Notes under the pieces: generated by a model
The model's database searches: none
Seen by the model: only the letters and a program-made list of their open reading frames with translations
What the model was told of the DNA's origin: nothing
Shown: in pieces, positions 35,992-45,750 of the stretch
Layout: every line of letters starts with the position of its first letter
How positions within the stretch are numbered: position 1 is the first letter of the stretch
DNA from: Spiroplasma poulsonii
Lineage (GTDB): Bacteria > Bacillota_I > Bacilli_A > Mycoplasmatales > Mycoplasmataceae
Direction: 5' to 3'
Length of the DNA stretch: 64,000 nt
Assembly (NCBI RefSeq): GCF_009866525.1
Contig: NZ_CM020866.1
Span: forward strand, 498,260 to 562,259
Translations under genes and position numbers: made by a program

Positions 35992-36539
35992 TAATCAATA
36001 TATTGATATTAACAAGATTGTTAAGGACATTACCGTTGGTGTTGGGAGAAATCCCACAACAATTGTGGGAACAACTTTTACTAAACAACCGCCAATCAAT
36101 GGAATGTTACGAGGAAATAATAATAAGGTGTATCAAGATAAACTTTTAAGTTTTCCAAGCATTGTTATTAATGTGCAATTTTCATATGATGGAACGTTTA
36201 ATAAACTTTATGATTTATCTTATGAATATGAACTCCCAACTAAAGTTGTGAAAGATCCATGGGGCGTTGATAAAAACAATCTTAATGTTTTACAATCAAC
36301 TTTTGCTTTATCGAAAACATACACAACCTTGGATAGGGTGAAAGACCTATATAATGATTATCAACAAGCAATTCTTCAAGCTGCCAATGATTGAGAATAT
36401 CGTAATCCAACGGGTAGTGGATAACCAGGTAATAATTATCCCGTTGAAAGTTTGCATAGTAATGCTTTTAATATTGCAGTAAATGAACTTAATGTTGGAC
36501 GCTATAATAATACTAATTTGCGGGTAGGAACATATAATA
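35992..36539 (+). pseudogene. Interrupted surface protein, part 3 (native orientation)
   Basis: Continues the gene in frame from 34926 (LNN to QYIDINKIVKDI) and ends in frame with 37605 (GTYN to NAIITATKD). An in-frame TAA at 36422-36424 (PTGSG-stop-PGNNYP) is an additional lesion, also present in the inverted duplicate. So this stop is older than the duplication. Confidence 0.85.
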
Positions 36540-37604
36540 GACTTCTTGCGATACCCTTTTTTATTAAAATATTATTATAAAATATAATTTATGAGGACAT
36601 AAAAATATGAACAATAATAAATTTAATACTCTTAATGATAGAGAATGGTTAAGATTAACAGGAATAAAAAAATCCACTTTTAATAAAATGTTAGATATTT
36701 TAAAAGTTGCTGAAATAGAAAAATTTAAAAAAGGTGGTAAAACTAATAAATTATCATTAGAAAATAGATTATTGATGACTTTATTATATTGACGAGAATA
36801 TCAGACTTATTTTCATCTTGGTAAAAGTTTTGATATTAGTGAGGCTAATTGTTATCGTAATATTAAGTGAATTGAAGATATTTTAATTAAAAACTCTGAT
36901 TTTCAACAACTTGCTGGTAAAAAAGCACTAATAAATGATTATTTTAATGATAAAACTATTATTATTGATGCTACCGAAACTCCAATCCAACGCCCAAAAA
37001 AAGACAAAAACAATCTTATTCTGGTAAAAAGAAAAAACACACGATCAAAACACAAGTAATTATCGAACAAGAAACCAAAAAAATTATTGCAACAAGTTTT
37101 TCGCTCGGAAAAAAACATGATTATGCTTTATTTAAAGAATCAAAAATCCCAATTTTAAAAAATACCAAATTAATAGTTGATAGTGGTTATCAAGGAATAC
37201 AAAAAAATCACAATAATGTTCTAATACCTACAAAGAAAACAAAGAAAAACCCTTTAAACAAAGAACAAAAGCAATATAATAGACTAGTTTCAAAAATGAG
37301 AATTATTATTGAAAATATTTTTGCTATTCTTAAAAAATTTAAAATTATTACAGAAAAATATCGTAATCGAAGAAAAAGATTTGGTTTAAGATTTAATTTA
37401 ATTGCCTCAATTTATAATTTACAATTATTATATTTAACATAAAATATTTATTTAAAATTAAATAATTTAAATAATAAATTAATTTTTCGTTGTGGAAAAA
37501 TATTAAATTTTTAAATAAAAAACATAATTAATTAAAATTATATTTTTCTATTAGTATCTTTTTTACAAATATTTGCAATTTTTTAACAAGTAATGCAAGA
37601 AGTC
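36540..37604 (+). mobile_element. IS5-like element, copy G
   Basis: A full 1065-bp copy between TA at 36538-36539 and TA at 37605-37606. It is the outer right end of the inverted repeat and apparently intact. Confidence 0.95.
36607..37442 (+). CDS. IS5-like transposase (two frames), copy G
   Basis: The same two-frame gene as copy F with no nonsense change; the second frame ends at 37440-37442. It is potentially active. Confidence 0.85.
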
Positions 37605-38257
37605 TAATGCAATAATTACGGCAACGAAAGACTCATTAAATTATCAAGGCAGTTTTAAAACAGGGGTTATTCGGATTACAGCAGCACCAATTAGTGCCAT
37701 TTCCTTGTCACAATTAGTGGTGGATAGTTCTTGGACCCAACAGCGTGCCTATCGTGAAATTAAAGCACAAATTCTAGCACGAGCACAAAGTAGGGGGTTA
37801 AATTTAAATGATTCTGATTTTAGCATTAGTGGTATTACAGAAAATAGTTTAATAAAATTAACAATCGGTCAAAAGACAATTACAATTACTGCCCTTGGCA
37901 ATGATAATGTTGTAACGGGGATAACAACCTTTAATTTAACTGTGGAGCCTGTTTCAATTAATAAATATTATAATAAGATTAATCCTGGGCAGCAAAAAGT
38001 TGGTAATTCGGTTCGAAATGTCGTAATCACCATCATGAATCAACTAAAAGCAGCTATTAATAGGGATGGTTATAATATTAATAATATTACTAATTATTTT
38101 ACAATTGTTATTACGGGATGGAAATGGCCGCCGATTAAATGATAGTAGTATTTTTCAAGTGTTAGGAAGATATTGGTATGATATTGCAGTAACAGCAACG
38201 GATGGTTCAAAATATTTTGATGGGATAATATCACGTGATTTTATTGTTGAAAAGTAG
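37605..38257 (+). pseudogene. Interrupted surface protein, part 4 (C-terminal)
   Basis: Last piece of the gene that began at 30687. It reads NAIITATKDSLNY and on through a unit like those in the lipoprotein at 25175: a SLSQLVVDSS strand, then a helix RAYREIKAQILARA, then TIGQKTITITAL. A frameshift near 38110-38140 (VITGWKWPPIK against RLNDSSIFQVLG) separates the final 40 residues, which end DFIVEK at 38257. It has no start of its own. Confidence 0.78.
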
Positions 38258-38273
38258 GAAAAATGTAATTTAA

Positions 38274-38303
38274 TTGTTTAAATTTATGAAAAAATGCTAA
38301 AAT
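38274..38303 (+). promoter_or_regulatory. Promoter of the 38344 - dut operon
   Basis: TTGTTT at 38274-38279 and TAAAAT at 38298-38303 are 18 bp apart, with TGC before the -10. It lies 40 bp before the ATG at 38344, which has AGGGGG in front. The promoter probably also drives the ravA-viaA-dut genes, since no terminator lies between. Confidence 0.55.
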
Positions 38304-38343
38304 AATAACAATATGGTTTATATGTAGCAAAAGGGGGTTCAAG

Positions 38344-39012
38344 ATGAATAAAAATAAGCCAACATATGGAAGTAAATTTCCTGATTTAGAACTGCTTGAT
38401 ACAGAGGAAGAACGACGAAAATACGAAGAAGAAGTTAAAGAATTATCAAAACAAGAACAAAAACGTTTTAGTTATATTTCACCAACCCAAAATAATGATT
38501 TTTCTCAACGTCGAATGTTTTGAGATAGTCCGTTAGAACGAGTTGGGCGTAGTTTTATTATTCTTGGGCAAGTGTTCGCAATTACTTTGGCATATTTTAT
38601 TGGTCAAAAAGCAATATTAATTGCTTTAAGTAACTATGTTGATCCTAGTATTAAAGTTTTTGCCAATATTTATGTTAAGGATTTTTTAAGTTATGGATTT
38701 TTATTTATCACATTGTTATTTAGTTTATTATATTTTATTCCAATGGGAATGGCACGAACTGCGGGGGCGGTTTATGGGTGGGCAATTGCCTACATTATGT
38801 TAGCAATTTTGTACTTTTTATTTGTTGAAATTCTATGTGCGGCTTTATTAATTTTAGGTAGTATTAAAGCAAATACCTCAGAACCAGTTAGTCAATGATT
38901 ATTAATATTTATTGTGTTAGTTTTAGTAATTACCTCAATTTGAATTGTTGGGGCATGTATGTTAATTGTTAAATCAGATGATGTCAAACGAAAAATTAAT
39001 TTAGAAGTTTAA
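38344..39012 (+). CDS. Four-helix membrane protein (family of four in this region)
   Basis: Unknown 222-residue protein. A charged N-terminal region of about 65 residues (EEERRKYEEEV, then SPTQNNDFSQRRMFW) precedes four membrane segments, the first being RSFIILGQVFAITLAYFIG. The others are FLFITLLFSLLYFIPMG, IMLAILYFLFVEILCAALLIL and LLIFIVLVLVITSIWIVGACML. SPLERVGRSFIILGQ matches the helix-1 pattern of the proteins at 27494, 28090 and 28837. It is 13 bp before the RavA-like gene and probably in one operon with it, which may link the membrane family to that AAA/VWA pair. Confidence 0.72.
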
Positions 39013-39025
39013 GGAGTAAAGAAAA

Positions 39026-40570
39026 ATGATGACGCTTACAGAAAGATTAGAAGAATTAACAAAACAATTACAGCAAAATGTTTATGAAAAAGAAGAAATT
39101 TTTAATTTAGCAATGTTAGCAATGCTAAGTGGAGAATCTATTTTTCTTTTAGGAAAACCAGGAATTGCAAAATCATTAGTTTCACGACGTTTAAAACATG
39201 CTTTTAAAAATGGGACTATTTTTGAGTATTTAATGAATCGTTTTTCAACACCAGAAGAAATTTTTGGACCAATTTCAATTGAGGATTTACAAAAGGGAGT
39301 CTATAAACGGTTGATTAATAAATATTTACCAATTGCGGAAATTGTCTTTTTAGATGAAATTTGAAAGGCAGGACCTTCAATTCAAAATACATTATTAACA
39401 ATTATTAATGAAAAGATTTTTCGTAATGCGGGGGTTGATATTAAAGTTCCAATGAAATTATTGATTTCTGCGTCAAATGAGTTACCAGCAGAGGGCCAAG
39501 GTTTAGAAGCCTTATATGATCGTTTTATTATTCGTTATATTGCCCATGGCTTAAAAGATGAAACAAATTTTAATGATATGATTGCTGGAGTAACAGAATT
39601 AGATGTTAAAGTTGATGAAGCTTTACAGATTACCCATGAAGAATATGATGTGTGACGAAAAGAAATTAATAAAGTTAAAATGACCCAATCAACATTTGAT
39701 TTTATTTCACGGTTTCGAAAAGCAATGTATATTGCAACTGATGGGGAATATTATATTTCTGATCGCCGATGAAAAAAGATTGCCCATTTAATGAAAGCAT
39801 CAGCTTTTTATAATGGTCGTGATACGGTTGATAAAGCTGATTGATTAGTTATTCCCTATTGTATTTGAGATGACGAACAACAAGAAGAAGAATATAATGC
39901 TATTTTTAACGAGTTTTATCTAGATGCGTTAACTTATGATGTTCGTGAAAAAAAGATTCGTTTAAGTAAAGAATTAGAAGAATTATCAGCACAGTATGAA
40001 GATATTCAAGAAGTTAATAGTCGTAAAAGTGAGTATTTGGATGTTTTTGATGAAAAATTACAAGGAACTTTTCATCGTATTCTTTGAAAAAATCAACAAT
40101 ATCCGATTTGTTTTATTCGCGTTGAAGATTTGATTGATGCTCGTCATAATAAAACACAACCAACATTAGTTGAATTATATTATGGCGAAGACTTAGATAA
40201 TATGGTTGATGTGTTACAAACTGAAATTAGTTATGTCAATGATAGTACTTTTAAAATTATTAAAACAGATGAGGAAATTAGAGTTGAAATTAAAAATTCA
40301 AAAGTTGAGGATAATAATTCTAAACTTGAAAAAAGAATTTTAGAAGTTGAACGTGAAATTGATAAGTTAGCAACTGCTTTTCCTGATGAAAAAGAACGTT
40401 TATTAGAATTAAATTGTATCTTTTTTAGAGACCGTTTTATCTTAGCTGTTAATAATGTTTTTAATGATGACAAACTGAATTTTAATGAGGATATTATTGA
40501 AGTTGATTATCGTTCAAAAGATAATACCGAACCTAATTCTGGCAGTTTATCAAATTTAGTTAAAAATTAA
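39026..40570 (+). CDS. ravA: MoxR-family AAA+ ATPase, RavA-like
   Basis: Probable chaperone-like ATPase that works with the VWA protein encoded next. The 514-residue product has Walker [17 protein letters not shown] near residue 45, the segment [17 protein letters not shown], Walker [13 protein letters not shown] near residue 108, sensor-1 [21 protein letters not shown] (in parts), and an arginine-finger region. This is the MoxR/RavA plan. The C-terminal half is Glu/Lys-rich and coiled-coil-like, with a small beta segment before the end. UGA reads as Trp inside Walker B. AAGGAGTAAAG precedes ATGATG; either ATG could be the start. E. coli RavA-ViaA is the best-known pair of this type; the target here is unknown. 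Confidence 0.85.
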
Positions 40571-40596
40571 TTTTGTAAAACAAAGGAGTATTCATT

Positions 40597-42156
40597 ATGA
40601 ATCCATATTTAGAGCAAAAAGCAGGGGTTAAATTAGCGGAAAAATTAACAGAATTAAAAAAGACTGATTTAGCTAGTCCAAATTTTGCTCTGGTTAAAAA
40701 ATCAAATCGATGATTAAGTGATATTTTTGATCAAGAAATTAATAATTTTTATGATAAAAAAATTGAAGATGAAATTATGAAAATTAAATTGAGTCCAAAT
40801 ATTGAAAAAGAAATTTATTTATTTCATTGAATTAAAGTTAATGGGTATGAAGGATTAAAAAAGAATTATGCTTCAACACAGGATTTTTTATTTAAAGTCA
40901 ATTCACCGTTTTATGATCGGTTAAACTATTATCGTTATGAATTTAATAAGAAAAATAATAATCCTAATATGTTATTTCGAGATTTTGTTGGGATGTGAGA
41001 ATCCATTTTAATTAAAAGAATTAATGATTATCGGTTCACTAAAATTGAAGAGTTACGCAGTAAATTTATGCAAGATTTGTACAATAAGATTGCAATTTAT
41101 CATCAAGCAAATAGTTTATTAAAGACAGTATGAAATTTTTTTGGAAAAATGTGAAATCCAGCAGAACTATTAAAACCAGGTGTTGATATGACAGCAATTG
41201 ATAAATTTGCTAAATTTTTAGAAAGTAACCCCGCAATTATGGAAATTGCAACTTTATTAGGACGTTATCAGGGTGAAAGTAATTTAATTGAACAACGAAT
41301 TTTAGAAGAAATTGTAATGGATTTTGAGTGAAAACCAGTTGGTTCATCGCCAGAAGAAATCATTGGGGCGACTGAATCAAAAGATTTAGAACATATGTTT
41401 CCTGCTGAATTAGTTTTATTACGTGACCCTATTTTAAAATATATTTTTTATAAAAAATATATTGAAGGAAAATTAACAACATTTGAATTTTTATCACAAG
41501 ATAAGGTTCCAAAAGAACAAATTAAATTAAAGATAGTTGAATCATATGTTCCTGAAGAGAAAGGGCCAATTGTGTTGTCAATTGATACATCTTCTTCAAT
41601 GCGTGGTAGTCCGGAACAAATTGCTAAAGCATTGGCGTTGGCGATTGCTAAAATTGCTTTATCAGAACATCGTCCGTGTTATATGATTAATTTTTCAAAA
41701 AGTTTAGATGTTTATAACTTATCCCAACTAAAAGATTCTGTTCCAAAGTTAATTGATTTTTTATCAAAAAGTTTTGGCGGTGATACGGATGTTGAGCCAG
41801 CATTGCAACATACTTTAACGGCAATGGATAGTAATGAATATTTTAATGCGGATTTATTATTAATTAGTGATTTTATGACATCAGATTTATCATCTGATAT
41901 TATTGAAAAAATTAAGATATTAAGAAAAAGACGTAATCGTTTCCACGCCATTATTATTGGGACAATGGGAGAAGAAAAGTCGACAACAGTTTTTGACAAC
42001 GCATGAATTTATGATCCTCGTGATCCGTTTGCTTCAGAACGGATTATTGCTTCATTAACGGGGGAAGTTGTTAAGAAATATGATAAAATTCCAGGAGCAA
42101 AAACTATTTTAAACAAAATTAGAACAGAACAGGGGGTCAATAACAATGTTAAGTAA
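40597..42156 (+). CDS. viaA: VWA-domain protein, ViaA-like partner of RavA
   Basis: The 519-residue product has an all-helical N-terminal half (residues 1-300) and a von Willebrand A domain with a complete metal-ion site: DTSSSM near residue 330, GGDTD near 395, and ISDFM near 430. This is the arrangement of ViaA/CoxE-like partners of MoxR ATPases. It follows ravA by 26 bp behind AAAGGAG, and many UGA codons read as Trp. The next gene overlaps its end by 11 bp, so dUTPase translation is probably coupled to it. The metal-site residues are all present, so it is presumably functional. Confidence 0.85.
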
Positions 42157-42655
42157 CGCAACTTTTGCATATTTACTTGAAAATCAAAAAAAGCTAGATC
42201 ATCATATTTTAACAAAATTTAAGTTAAATGATGAACAAACCTTAGATAAACGAATTTTGGCTTTTCTAGTTGAACTAGCCGAATTTATTAATGAACAACG
42301 TGATTTTAAATATTGAAGTATCAAACCAGCTTCAGAACAAGATGTTTTGTTAGAAGAATATATTGATGGAATTCATTTTTTAATTAGTATTGGTAGTAGT
42401 TTACAAGTTGATTTTAATAAATTTCATTATCAAAATAAATACTTTGGTAAAGTAGTTAGTTTAACAAAACTTTATTTAGAATGTTTTGCTGCTTGTGCTA
42501 AATTAATTAAAAAACAAATAACTAAAATTTATTTTCAAGTTTTAAACCAATATTTAATTATTGCTGCGCAGTTAAAGTTTACGGAAACTGATTTAATTAC
42601 AGCATATAATAAGAAAAATGAAATTAACTTTGCTCGTCAAGAAAATAATTATTAA
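42146..42655 (+). CDS. dUTP diphosphatase, dimeric (dUTPase_2 / MazG-like) family
   Basis: Hydrolyses dUTP to dUMP, keeping uracil out of DNA. The 169-residue helical product has the dimeric-dUTPase motif run: FLVELAEFINEQRDFKYWS, then EEYIDGIHFLISIG with its metal-binding acidic residues, then LYLECFAAC further on. It starts inside the end of the viaA-like gene (11-bp overlap in a different frame). A long bidirectional hairpin follows. The family is unrelated to the common trimeric dUTPase. Confidence 0.85.
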
Positions 42656-42691
42656 AAAATGTTTTATAAATATTTATAAAACATTTTTTAA
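42652..42691. terminator. Bidirectional terminator between dUTPase and ferredoxin genes
   Basis: A 20-bp perfect inverted repeat, TTAAAAAATG through to CATTTTTTAA, lies between two convergent genes. It overlaps the ends of both coding regions and has T-runs in both directions. Confidence 0.8.
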
Positions 42692-42933
42692 TCAGTATCA
42701 AGACTACTTTTTCGATTTTCTTTAAATTCTTCTAATGTTTTAATAAAAATGGCAGCCGTTGGACAAACCATTTGTGCTTCAACTAGTTCTTGAATATTTT
42801 TAGTTGTATTTGCAAAACCATCATCATCCATAAAGAATGTTTCGGTTTCATCAATCATAATACAGCTTCCACAAGAAATACACAAGTCAGTGTTAACATA
42901 TGTTCTTTTCTTTGAAATATCGCGGTCTGCCAT
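42688..42933 (-). CDS. Ferredoxin, single 4Fe-4S type
   Basis: A small acidic electron carrier of 81 residues. CISCGSC near residue 19 and VCP near residue 56 give the C-x2-C-x2-C ... CP set for one 4Fe-4S cluster, as in Bacillus-type ferredoxins. The ATG at 42931-42933 has GGAGGG at good spacing; a TTG one codon upstream is also possible but unneeded. It stands alone on the minus strand and its redox partner is not evident here. Confidence 0.88.
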   Translation of the reverse strand: MADRDISKKRTYVNTDLCISCGSCIMIDETETFFMDDDGFANTTKNIQELVEAQMVCPTAAIFIKTLEEFKENRKSSLDTD

Positions 42934-42993
42934 CAAGATCCCTCCATTATCTTATTTATTACTATAATGATAACAAAAATTTTAATAATAATA

Positions 42994-42999
42994 TATAAT
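42994..42999 (+). promoter_or_regulatory. -10 box for the 43033 - gpsA gene string
   Basis: TATAAT lies 33 bp before the ATG at 43033, in the divergent gap with the ferredoxin gene. No clear -35 is seen. Confidence 0.4.
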
Positions 43000-43032
43000 T
43001 TTAATGTAGTTTGAAAAAGTTGGAGGAGTACA

Positions 43033-43734
43033 ATGGAAACTAGAATGGAAAAATTTGCCCAACTACGTGAGATGATCAAGAAGGAAATTGAATTAGATCA
43101 AGAAATTAATCAGGCAAATCAAGTAATTAATAGTTATATGGCAAAATTAAATGTCATTGATGCTACTTTCTTTAACAATGTTAAATCAGATTTTGAACAA
43201 GAATTTAGCTGAGAAAAAGTATATTTGGATAAAAATCCAGATGAACAACCATATCCATCTGATTTTAAATATGATTTACAGCAATTATTAGAACAAGTTG
43301 TTAGTACAACAAATCTATCCGCTCAAGTTAATTTAAAAAATGATCAAGATGCTGGTGATATTATGCATAATATTTTAATTGCTGAAACATTGTTAAATAA
43401 ACCAACTTATCAAAAATATCAGACAATTTTAGAAAGTATTCTAGCTGAAAAAATTACATATCACCGTTTAAGTGATAAAATCCAAGAAGAAAATAGTGAT
43501 TTTAAAATTAATTCAACAAACATTGAATTTAGTACAATTGCTCATATGCGCAAAAATGACAATCGTAGTACAGCAGAAATGTTAAAGGAATCAAGTATTT
43601 TATTAGAAGAAAAACATAATAATGTTCTAGTTACTTATCGTAAAATAAAACTACACTATAAAATGTTATTATTAACAATACTTTTGCTTGTTATTTTATT
43701 AGGTGCTTGTTTGGCACTAATCTTTGTGTTATAG
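43033..43734 (+). CDS. Tail-anchored membrane protein, unknown
   Basis: I do not recognise this 233-residue protein. Most of it is charged and helical, with coiled-coil character near residues 5-50 and 120-200. The last 24 residues form a single hydrophobic segment (LLLTILLLVILLGACLALIFVL), which would leave the soluble part in the cytoplasm. TTGGAGGAG precedes the ATG. cmk begins 16 bp after its stop, so it probably shares a transcript with cmk, der and gpsA. Confidence 0.7.
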
Positions 43735-43750
43735 AAAATGGGAGAAGATA

Positions 43751-44419
43751 ATGAAATTAAATATAGCTATTGATGGTCCAGCTGGTAGTGGTAAGTCTTC
43801 TGCTGGTTATGAATTGGCCAAAAAATTAAACTATCAATTTATTGACACCGGATTAACTTACCGTGCTTTTACTTATTTTTGTGCAAAGGCACAGATTGAT
43901 TTTAGTAATAATCAGCAGTTACAAGTTCTATTAACAAAGTTTAATTATCAAGTGTTAAACAATAAAATTTATGTTAATAATGAAGATGTCACAGCAATAC
44001 TTCAAACAAGTTTAGTTTTGGATAATATTAATAAAATTACCGGTCTTGAGTTTATTCGAACAGCAATGGTAGCATTACAACGCCAATTAGTTACTAAGAA
44101 GGGTAATGTTGTTGTTGGTCGTGATATTACAACTGTTGTTTTGCCGTATGCAGAAATAAAAATTTATTTAACAGCTAGTATTGCTGCTCGCGCTAAACGA
44201 AGATGAAGTCAAAATAATGAAAATGATATTACACCAAATAATTTAACAGAAATTACTACAAAATTAAGAGAACGTGATCATGTTGATACAAGTCGGACAG
44301 TTGGATCATTAAAAATTGCTGCTGATGCAATTGTAATAGATACTAGTAGTTTAACCTTTGAACAAACAGTCGCTGCAATTTATCAAGTTGTAATGGAATA
44401 TAAGAAAGTAGGAAAATAA
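43751..44419 (+). CDS. cmk: Cytidylate kinase
   Basis: Phosphorylates CMP and dCMP with ATP. The 222-residue product has the P-loop IDGPAGSGKSSAGYELA at residues 7-23, FIDTGLTYRAF, GRDITTVVLP, and the lid region RAKRRW with RDHVDTSRTV. The ATG at 43751 follows GGAGAAG; a further upstream start would remove the natural N-terminus MKLNIAIDGP. The stop is directly followed by the der start. Confidence 0.94.
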
Positions 44420-45736
44420 ATGGCACAAAAAGGAACCGTAGCAATTGTAGGACGACCAAATGTTGGGAAATCAACATTATTTAATCGTATTATTAAAAAC
44501 CGTCTTGCAATTGTTGAAGATACTCCTGGTGTTACACGGGATCGAATTTATGCCTTTTCGGAATGATTAACGCGTGAATTTTTAATGATTGACACCGGAG
44601 GAATTACTTTAGATAATGAAGCAATGTTTGCCCAAGAAATTAAAATGCAAGCAGAAATTGCGATTGCGGAAGCCGATGTTATTATTTTTGTTTTATCATA
44701 TAAAGAAGGAATTACCCCAGATGATGAAATGATTGCAAAAATATTATATCGGGCAAAGAAACCAGTTTTATTAGTTATTAATAAATATGATAAACAAGAA
44801 AAAGAAAGTGAATTATATGAATATATGACATTAGGATTTGGTGAACCAATTGCCGTTTCAGCAACGCATGGGATTGGGATTGGTGATTTATTGGACAAAG
44901 TCATTTCTTATTTAGACCAAATTCCAATTCAACCAAAAACGGAAGGAATTCATTTTTCTTTAATTGGAAAACCAAATGTTGGGAAATCATCATTAACAAA
45001 TGCGATTTTAGGAGAAGAACGAGTAATTGTCTCACCAATTGCAGGAACAACAACTGATTCAATTAACACAACCTTTAAACGAAATGATCACCTTTATACG
45101 GTTATTGATACAACGGGGATTAGACGGAAGGGGAAGGTTTATGAAAAATTAGAAAAATATAGTGTTCTTCGTGCCGTTAGTGCCATTGAAAGAAGTGATC
45201 TTGTTCTATTAATCATTGATGGGACAGTACCAATTACTGATCAAGACACTAATATTGCTGGAATTGCTTTTGAACAAAACAAGCCAATTATTTTAGCTGT
45301 TAATAAATGAGATGCTGTTGTCGAAAAAAACGACCGTTCAATGCAGATAATTGAAAGTCAAATTCGTGGTTATTTTAAATATTTAAGTTATGCAAAAATG
45401 GTTTTTGTTTCAGCATTAGAAAAAAAACGTTTGCATATATTATTTCAAACAATTGACGAGGTTTATACTGGTTTAACGCAACGCATCAAAACAAGCGTTT
45501 TAAATGAAATTTTAGTTAAAGCACAATTGTTAAATCCACCGCCAGATTTTAATGGTGGTCGAATAAAAATTTATTATGCAACACAACCCGAAAGTATGAT
45601 TCCAACTTTTATTATGTTTTGTAACAACCCTAAATATATTCATTTTTCTTATAAACGGTTTCTTGAAAATCAAATTCGTGAACATTTTGGGTTTGATGGT
45701 GTACCAATTAAAATATTATTTAGAGAAAGAAAGTAA
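44420..45736 (+). CDS. der: Ribosome-associated GTPase Der (EngA)
   Basis: Assists large-subunit ribosome assembly. The 438-residue product contains two GTPase domains in tandem, the hallmark of Der: GRPNVGKST at 11-19 with DTGG and NKYD, and GKPNVGKSS near 183 with [10 protein letters not shown] and NKWD (UGA as Trp). A KH-like C-terminal domain follows ([14 protein letters not shown]). It starts immediately after the cmk stop. Confidence 0.96.
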
Positions 45737-45750
45737 TGAGGTAAGTAATA

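Larger units (their letters stand above)
34927..37604 (+). mobile_element. Composite unit IS-fragment-IS, right copy
   Basis: IS copies F and G, both on the plus strand, enclose 548 bp of the surface-protein gene in its native orientation. Because both outer ends and both IS orientations match, the unit has the structure of a composite transposon. The left copy at 31977-34654 is its reverse complement. Confidence 0.8.

Noticed and set aside
43724-43750. Upstream start for cytidylate kinase
   Set aside because: It overlaps the previous gene. The ATG at 43751 has a ribosome-binding site and gives the normal N-terminus with the P-loop at residue 9.
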